Of a stretch of DNA of 64,000 nucleotides, positions 57,161-64,000 are shown one piece after another. Below the pieces are notes generated by a model, which saw nothing but the letters and a program-made list of their open reading frames with translations, was not told the origin of the DNA and ran no database searches. The translations under genes and the position numbers were made by a program. Origin of the DNA: Punctularia strigosozonata HHB-11173 SS5 (lineage: Eukaryota; Basidiomycota; Agaricomycetes; Corticiales; Punctulariaceae); NCBI RefSeq assembly GCF_000264995.1, contig NW_006767438.1, forward strand, positions 1,767,491-1,831,490. The letters run 5' to 3'. The stretch's first letter is position 1; every line of letters starts with the position of its first letter.

Positions 57161-60055
57161 CTACTCCCCACCCTCTATGACCTCTGCCTCTGAGTCCTCG
57201 TCATTCTCCATCTCCGAATCCTCACTATCATTACCATCTAGCTCAGCTGATCCCCATACCAACCCCTCAGCATCAGCCATTTCTCTTGATGCAGATTATT
57301 GAACATGTTCATATAGAATAGGTCAATCACTCACGTTGCTCTTCGGTACATGTTCCGCAGAGTATGACGGTACCTAACTGGCTGATTGCCCTCGAGTGCT
57401 TCAATAGTCACCAAATGGTTCCGGTACACATTCTCATATGTTTCAGCCCTTGGTGCCCGATTTGATTTCGTCGCGGGTTCCTCAGCACAAGTACGAAGTG
57501 CAGCATGAATCTTTTTCGAAAGTATCAGAGTGCTTAGCGGGAGATAAATACTTGAACTCACAAGCGTAGCAACATATGCTAGCATAGGAGGTGGGATCCT
57601 GAGTTTGTTCTCGTTATCGGGATCCACAAACCGATGCCGTTCCGACATGCCAAAACCCGCCTTGCGGAAGAATGCATCCGCAATAATGGCGGCAAAGATC
57701 TCCTGCTGGTAACACTTGCCTGTCTTTAGGTTACCAAGCTACAAATATATCGCAATCATAAGCCGACATGTACGACAACCATTTATGGGGCACATACCTC
57801 AACGTCACCTGGATATATGTATGAAGCATCACGGTACCACACCAAGGCACGAGCAGACCGCTGGGTGGGTACGCCGTACTCATTACCAACATGAATCGCA
57901 ACAATTCTTCTGAGCTCGCTACGCGAGGTGATGAGACGGTTATCAACCTGTAAGCTCAGAAGTTAGCTATCTTCGCACACCTCAAAGCAAACACGTACCA
58001 GCGATGTTAAGTTTCTACGCCACGAGGACATGTCCTTCTTCAGGCAATCAACTAATTGCGGCTCAGGCGGTGAGAGCTCCTCTGCATCCCGAGTCATGAT
58101 CTTGATAATGGCATCGTGGCGCATGTTCGGATCGGCATACGCATTGACGAAGACCAACTCCACCTGCATACGGCACATGGCAGCCTTGAGTAGATTCTGG
58201 AGCGAGACAGATTGCACCTTTAGACCGGGTTTTTTGCCTTGCAACGCGTACACGTCGGTGGTAGCAGACCAGGTGGCCGCGGGCGCAACCGACGTCAGAC
58301 TCGAAGTCGATGGCTGGACGTTGCCATCAGAGTTTTCCATGACACCTCGAATGCGGCGCGGCATCGGTGGCAGTGGCTTTGATAATTCTTCAGCCTCCAT
58401 CGCGATACGGTAATCCTCTTGCATTTGACCTAAATGTCGCGAGGTCAGTCCGGAACAACATATCATATGTGAGAGATGTCACTTGGGTCAATGTTCTCGT
58501 CCTCTACGTCAACATCAGAGTAATCCTGCGCCTGGTGCCTCCGACGTGTGAACATGTTGGCGGAAGTCTCCTCATTGTCGTCCTTTTCAACATCTCCAAG
58601 GTCACCGTCGTGCGGCGGTGCCGTTGCCTTTCCTTTACCCTTTCGATCACGCGGACGGCTGGTCTTCGAAGCGTCCATCGTGTGCTTCATTGCCGATGTC
58701 CCAACTTGAGAGGGGTCGGTCCTGTCATTGGAGGATCCCTGTCCCACATTCCTCTTTGACGACACGCCCTTCGACTTCACAACAGTAAGTTATACATCAG
58801 TGTAGTTCTTGTCGACGGTCCATACCTCAGCAGTGCCTGTTGTGCGCTTCTTTGCTGGTAACCCAGTACGAGGGTGTTGCATCGTGGTGGTATCGTGTGG
58901 AACAGGATTGTCCACGTCAGGATGGACGTAGACGGGGGCTGTCGGCTTGCGCTTCGGACGTGTCGGCACCTTGACGGGAACCTCCTCCTCGTCATCCTCT
59001 TCGACATATCCAAGGCCACCGCTGTGAGGTACCGTTGCCTTCCCCTTGCCTTTTCGATCCGGAGCCGATGGGGGCTCACGCAGACGACTGGTTGTCGTGT
59101 ACTTCGTTGCTGATGACTCGACGAGAGACGGATCCATCCCCTCGTTGGAGGCACCCTGCCCCGCATCCTTCGGCGAAGGGCCCTTGGGCTTGATGACCGG
59201 ACGCTATATATATGTTAGTCTACTTCTTGTCAATGCAATACAAGTGGTCATACCTCGGCGCGAAGCTTCTCTTGCAACCCCTTTGGATCACGCTTTGCGA
59301 GCGTGTCGAGATCATCATCTTCCTCTTCCAACTCCTCGCCATCTTCATTTCCAAGCTCATCTTGTTCTTCGTCGTCGTCGCTAGACTCTTCGCTATCGGT
59401 ATCCTTGCTTCTCTTGCCGGTGGGTCTGATCTGGGTAGCATCCGGAGGCGGAGCCTATTCCATATGGATAAGTGTAGGAAAGACTTAATGCATGAATAGG
59501 TGATTGACGTACCAATCGGTCGTCGCGGTTGGAAGCTGCTTGCGAGTCCCTACGCAAGCTCGGTGCCGCATACTCACGGGCTCGTGTGTGTGCATATCAG
59601 CGACACCCGTAACTTCATACTGAGGGGAAACATACCTGTCGATAACTTCTGAGCCTTCCTGTTTCGCGTGACGGACGAGTTGCTTGCAGCACTTTCTGGG
59701 ATCTGGATGAGATGTGTTGGCATAATGAACGGAGTCGTGTAACGTACCGGACCGCTTCCGTTTTGGATCCTTGGCCTTGTTCGCCCGATCACGGGTCCTT
59801 GAAGCCGGAATACTGCTCGCCCACGCTGTGTGATCTCATTCGGGAGCCGAACAAGCTGACACGAAGTTGATGCATACCTTTACTTGCAGCAGCTTTAGAA
59901 GACCGAGTCGGCACTAGACATCAAACACAAGGTCAGCATAGAAGAGGCTAATACAGCAATGCGAACTCACATGGTCTTCCGTCCGTTGCCGGCGCCTGGG
60001 ATTGAAGGCTCTCCCGGTAGGCCTTGTTCCATGCGCCTTTCGCAACGGTGCTCAT
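57161..60055 (-). CDS. DUF6532-domain protein with disordered N-terminal half
   Basis: Starts MSTVAKGAWNKAYRESLQSQ (ATG 60055). The N-terminal half is charged and disordered over many small exons and carries the module DRKGKGKAT-P-G-LG-VE-DD-EE twice (about 59050-58960 and 58650-58560). The C-terminal half reads TADVYALQGKKPGLKVQSVS, LQNLLKAAMCRMQVELVFVN, DPNMRHDAIIKIMTRDAEEL, MSSWRRNLTSLV, GNLKTGKCYQQEIFAAIIAD, AFFRKAGFGMSERHRFVDPD, PPMLAYVATLVSSSIYLPLS and YENVYRNHLVTIEAL, in the order seen in DUF6532, a basidiomycete family of unknown function. A last exon adds an acidic tail, EMADAEGLVWGSAELDGNDS to IEGGE, stop 57161-57163. The KGKGK repeats suggest a nuclear protein. No lesion seen. Confidence 0.72.
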
Positions 60056-60344
60056 GCTCTTCCATTCGGCTGGCCGCGCCGCTTCCTCTTCCGGGCTGAC
60101 CAATGGGGCCATCGCACCGAGAGACGGTGTCAGAAAGCGAGGAGCCCAAGGTCGACGACGAAGTGCGACGTGTCAGCGGGAGTTCAAGGCAAGCGGCGGG
60201 AGTTCGCACGCTTTCATTTGCGTAGTATTTGCATGCACGGGCGTCGAGATTGCTTCACATCTATCATTCCCGTCGCCCAAATCTTTCGCCGCATTGTTCT
60301 TCTCCGATACCGATGGAACAACCACGCCATCAGAACGCACCAAA

Positions 60345-61030
60345 ACGACTCCGACACTGGGAGCAGCAAGGCGAGCATGCTGTAAGGCAGCAGTTGCAGG
60401 CGGACACCGTAATTCGTATCAGAGGTATGTCCTGAGCGATCTGCGACGATGAGCTGCGCTGAATCACCATATTCTGTCTGTTCCGCCTCAGGCAGCTCCG
60501 CACTCGTGGATTAACCGACTCGAGAGCACACATTGCGAGCACCCCCTCTCCGGAATGTGCCGCATCAGGTTCCGCTTGCGAACGAGCGTGACGGCATGCT
60601 CGAGGAGTGTCACCGGCAGCATGCGAGCGTCGATGCCTATGGATCGAATACGGCAAACTGGGCGTGCGTAGGACGAGCGTCAGCATCGCAATCACCGCAT
60701 ACATCAACGAGTAACTGCCCCGGACATGCCCTGCTCCTGCGGCACGCTCGTCGGCAGCGCGTCGACATCGAGCTCGTGCATTGACCGCACCAGGAGCATC
60801 AAGACCGCGACGTTGGAAATCGGAAGCGAGGCCGTAGGACGCACCGAGACGGCTATGGCACCGGGACGAGCAAGGCGAGCAGTAGGGCGGCAACGGCTAA
60901 TAGTTGGACATCCTATCAAAGGTATGTTAGATACTATCTGCATTGACGAAAAGCATTGACTCACCATCTACGGCAGGTTCCCAACTTCAGCAACTCGGCA
61001 CCCGCGGGCATACTGACTCGCTAGCGCGCA
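60345..61030 (+). repeat. Diverged tandem duplication, about 500-bp period
   Basis: The segment near 60345-60500 (GCACCAAAACGACTCCGACA, then GGAGCAGCAAGGCGAGCA, then a GGTATGT donor-like site) recurs near 60840-60990 (GCACCGAGACGGCTATGGCA, ACGAGCAAGGCGAGCA, GGTATGT). It may be two copies of a decayed exon-intron unit; the protein is not recognised. Confidence 0.5.
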
Positions 61031-61429
61031 CCGGGAGAGCACCCTGTTCAATGTATGTCGCATCGCGACACGTTTGTTGACGAGCGCGTAACGCCATCGG
61101 TACGTTTCGCTGGCGGCTCGCTGGGTGACGTCAAGGCAACGAGTGCGGCGCGTCTGCGATGCTGCTGGAGGTTCGGCAGTGTGTGTTTGGCCCAGCAGCG
61201 CGAGACTCTGTCGCCGAGCAATATTGGTTCACTGCACGGAGCGGGCTAGAATAGCGGTGAGTCTCCATCATCACAACCGCGCACACGGGCGTACCTACTT
61301 ACGCATTGAGCTCCTCCAGTCCTCTGACATCAGCACCCTGCGCCACTGACCGCCATCCCTAGTCCCGGGCTCGCCAATGACGTCCCCTTCACTCGGCTCC
61401 GCATGTGTACCGCACTCAGACCTGCGCCA
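61031..61429. other. Intergenic, no gene recognised
   Basis: 400 bp between the duplicated fragment and the SWIRM-like remnants. Nothing supported. Confidence 0.4.
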
Positions 61430-62140
61430 TGCCATCTCCTCCTCACGACCGCCTCGCTCGTTCCGCTCGACGTCACGGCTACCTCGACGCCCACACGCAC
61501 GACCCCATCCTACGCCGTCTGGTTTGACACATCCAAGATCCACCCCGTCGAGCGCCGCTCGCTTCCCGGGTTCCTCAACTCGCGCCACCTGTTCAAGACG
61601 CCGCACCAGCTCGTCGACCCGGGACGCCTCTCCGCAACTCGTACCACGTCCGCAACCCAAGTAAGAATTGCCCAAGCGCCGTTGCCGTCCCCGCCGGCTA
61701 TTGTGAGCGCAAGAAGCGGGGTTATCCGTGTGTGTGCTTGGCGAGGAGGAAGGAGAGCCGGGCGACGACGACGAGGTGGCCGAAGAGGGGGGAAGGACAA
61801 CGAGGACGGCGGCGGGGACAGCAACGACGATGCGGACGAGGACATACCCGACGTGCTCGAGGCCGCGCACGCGCGTCTCGAAGCACAGGCCCAGCGCTAT
61901 CTCGCCGCCCAGACGCACGATCCCTTCCTACGCCGCCTGGTTCGACACGTCCAAGATTCATACCGTCAAGCGCAACGCGCTCCCTGAGTTCTTGAACTCG
62001 GGCAACCTGTTCAAGACGCCAGACCTGCGCATCGACCCGGGAAGCCCCTCCGCAACTCGAATCACCTCCGCTACCCAAGCAATGATGGCCCGAGCATCGT
62101 CGTCGTCCACGCGCACTATTGTCAGCGCAAGGAGCACTAA
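61430..62140 (+). pseudogene. Tandem decayed SWIRM-domain (Rsc8/Swi3-like) fragments
   Basis: The second unit reads DEDIPDVLEAAHARLEAQAQ and RYLAAQTH, shifts frame, then TIPSYAAWFDTSKIHTVKRN and ALPEFLNSGNLFKTPD. The first unit has the same frame jump and reads TTPSYAVWFDTSKIHPVERR and SLPGFLNSRHLFKTPH. These match the start of the SWIRM domain of Swi3/Rsc8/SMARCC chromatin remodelling subunits (QTH-IIPSYxxWFDxxxIHxxERRALPEFFN-KTP). The two units lie about 420 bp apart, each followed by a similar low-complexity stretch and SATR(T/I)TSATQ. The shared frameshift shows the lesion came before the duplication. The rest of the SWIRM, SANT and coiled-coil parts are absent. Confidence 0.6.
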
Positions 62141-62565
62141 ACGCGCTTCTATGCGGAGGTGTGTTACAACTGTTTTCTTTACTCAGTCGAACGGACAATG
62201 AGCACCCTCGATCTTGCACGACTACATATGCGGTGACAGCACGGGGATTGGCACCGGCCGAAATGCACATGAGACTGGTGCAGCCCTTGGTACCTCAAAT
62301 TGACGCGCACCTTCGCCCTACTGTAATCATGCGAAGAAAATGTCCGGTGGGCTCGGCCTGATATTGCGCGATGACCGCCGCTAACTGCGATACAATCCTC
62401 CATAGCTTTATCGCACTGCACCAGGTAAATGCTATCTTGTTGTCTATTAATGACTCGGGTTGTGTGAATCAAGTCCCAGGGCTTACGCGTCCCCCGGTAT
62501 GACCTCTCTTGCCCTCTTTCTCTCAACCGTCCACCTCCTCCTACCCTACTGTCTGTCCCGTTACT
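62141..62565. other. Intergenic, no gene recognised
   Basis: 425 bp with nothing recognised; it may include the 5' end of the Plavaka element, whose TIR I could not identify. Confidence 0.4.
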
Positions 62566-63440
62566 ATGCCGCGCTGCCAAGGGTGTCTGGTAGACTTTAG
62601 TGCTAGTGGATATTCCAACCATGTTGCACAGACACGCAATCCTCTATGCCGCTCTGTGCATGACTCAAGTAACCGGTGTCATCTTCAAGCCAATCCTCGA
62701 GCACCGAGGAATCTGCGACCGAGGAGTTTACATGGTAAATCCACCTCGCCAAGTTTCCACCAGCGGCACCAGGGTGGACGGTATGTCGTATATTGCTATG
62801 AATGATAGAGTAGGCTCATACAACTTTAGGTCTAGTTCACGTTCACATTCACGACACACAGACCGGAGTTCCCACCCCAGTACCTCACAAGTGCCACCGC
62901 ACGAGTCAGATCATATTCCGGATTCAAATAACAATGAAGGATACGATAACAGGTCACAGTCACCTCGTCACTTTGAAGGTGATTTCTATGGTGATGACTA
63001 TGGACCTGAAGACTTTGATTGGCCCGCTGGAGATCCTATTGTCCCTTCCGATACATCCGACTCTGACTCTGGCTCAGATTCAGATTATTTCAATGCTGAT
63101 GACGAACAACCCCCGTCTCCGCGTCCTTCTCCGACACCTTCCTCTCCAGTATCCGATGAGGGCTCCGATGGTGACCATGACATACATGATAACTCTAGGA
63201 CAGATGCCGAGAGCAATCTTCGAGTGGATCCTACTATTGTTCACTTTGGGGGCCGTGCTGGTGAATGTTTGCCCTTAGCTAGCTCATCTGCATATACAAG
63301 CTATTCGGAGAAGATCCAGGAATTGAATGGTGATGCGGAGCACTGTCCTTGGGCCCCTTTCAAGACCAGGATTGATTGGGAGATTGCCAAATGGGCCAAA
63401 CTCAGAGGACCCAGCTCAACAGCATTTACGGAGCTCTTGG
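62566..63440 (+). pseudogene. Plavaka (KDZ-type) transposase, N-terminal part
   Basis: Starts MPRCQGCLVDFSASGYSNHV and AQTRNPLCRSV, the N-terminal Cys/His motif of fungal Plavaka transposases. The frame then changes (intron or frameshift) into a long acidic Ser/Asp-rich stretch with FYGDDYGPEDFDWPAGDPIV, DSDSGSDSDYFNADDEQPP and VHFGGRAGECLPLA, then CPWAPFKTRIDWEIAKWAKL and RGPSSTAFTELL, the conserved block just before the catalytic region. Coding sequence ends abruptly at 63440, where an LTR-like sequence begins. The catalytic part is not in the window, so it is an interrupted, probably inactive copy. Confidence 0.78.
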
Positions 63441-64000
63441 TGTGATGAGAAGAGAAGGACAATTTATTTTCGCATTTTTCATTTCTAAATATGGACTTAT
63501 CATTTTCCACCTTTCCTTTTCCAAAGTCACGTGACCTTCAGTGGCAGCAGTACAGCATCATTGACACTGCCTTGCACTGCCTTGCACAGCCTTGCACAGC
63601 CACCGGAGTTTTGTTCCGCTTACTCATGAACAATGACTCGTTATTCCTTCTAACTCCTTGATTCATAATCCTGACCCACCTAAGTGGGTCGGTCTTACTC
63701 ATCCTTGTGCCCTGCATGTGATTCTCTTGTACTATTCTTGGACCATGGATTTGTGTATATAAGACCCCTGTAGCTCGCCCTAAGTCCCCATCTCGACCTC
63801 TTGTGTCTTGGGGACTTAGGTGAGTAACCGTCTCTGTACTAGATACTATGCTAACTTGTGTCTTGGGGACTTAGTGTGTGACCTTGAGTCCATTAGGTGC
63901 CTATTGCGTCGCTGTTGACCTCGTGTCCAGTGACCTTGAGTCGAGCTCAGCTCCTCCTTTTCTGCGTGTACTCTTGCCTAAAGTAAGTGCCGACGACGCT
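63441..64000. mobile_element. Probable LTR of a retrotransposon, partial
   Basis: Starts with TG (TGTGATGAGAAGAGAAGG) exactly where the Plavaka frame is broken, and carries a TATA box with transcript-start context (TATATAAG at 63756) and hairpin-prone repeats (CTAAGTCCCCA...TGGGGACTTAG near 63780-63820; CTTGTGTCTTGGGGACTTAG again near 63857). The element runs past the window end, so the second LTR, the target duplication and the internal genes cannot be checked. Confidence 0.5.
63756..63763 (+). promoter_or_regulatory. TATA box of the LTR-like promoter
   Basis: TATATAAG followed by acccctgtagctc, typical of an LTR U3/R junction. The strand is inferred from the orientation of the box. Confidence 0.45.

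Noticed and set aside
1-64000. CRISPR arrays, bacterial operons, rRNA or tRNA genes
   Set aside because: No regularly spaced repeats, no ribosome-binding-site pattern and no rRNA seen. tRNA genes cannot be excluded by eye; a covariance-model scan would decide.

Overview
The window is nuclear DNA of a filamentous basidiomycete, most likely an Agaricomycete. Its genes are cut by many short GT-AG (and some GC-AG) introns of about 50-70 nt. It also carries protein families expanded in mushrooms (DUF6534-type seven-TM proteins, serpentine receptor-like proteins, a TPR-CHAT protein, DUF6532) and fungal transposons (Plavaka/KDZ, PIF/Harbinger, Tc1/mariner). Two runs of N mark scaffold gaps (9763-10202 and 20756-21307). 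All identifications come from reading translated exons by eye; no database search was possible.

Layout. 1-6 kb: a conserved housekeeping block with the 3' part of a Trm4/NSUN2-type tRNA m5C methyltransferase (+) converging on a complete MSH2 mismatch-repair gene (-), which has MCB/E2F-like sites upstream. 6.8-17.7 kb: a divergent DUF6534-like seven-TM gene, a hAT-like TIR element holding an assembly gap, a typical DUF6534 gene, and a GMC oxidoreductase with a C34 homopolymer just upstream.

19-36 kb: an ancestrally duplicated two-gene cassette, seven-TM receptor-like gene followed by delta-12-type fatty acid desaturase. In copy 1 (19.1-30.3 kb) the receptor is split by a 3.6-kb palindromic element in a coding exon and by a 3.2-kb TIR element in an intron, and the desaturase is a pseudogene. 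Copy 2 (32.2-36.3 kb) looks intact. Two more divergent DUF6534-like genes follow (36.7-41.8 kb), with a Tc1/mariner transposase remnant between them.

43.5-55.6 kb: a 1179-residue TPR-CHAT protein with an intact His/Cys dyad, a single-pass membrane protein with a long disordered tail, a pair of paralogous genes of unknown family (one frameshifted by a 40-bp tandem duplication), and an orphan protein. 55.6-64 kb: a truncated Harbinger transposase cut off by an end of the same TIR family found at 23.9 kb, a DUF6532 gene with an internally duplicated intron-exon unit, a tandemly duplicated and decayed SWIRM (Rsc8/Swi3-like) fragment, and a Plavaka transposase N-terminus interrupted by what looks like an LTR.

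Functional picture (inference): outside the housekeeping block the region is a fast-changing accessory cluster. It is rich in multi-pass membrane proteins next to lipid-modifying and flavin oxidoreductase genes, and is being remodelled by tandem duplication and by at least six transposon families.
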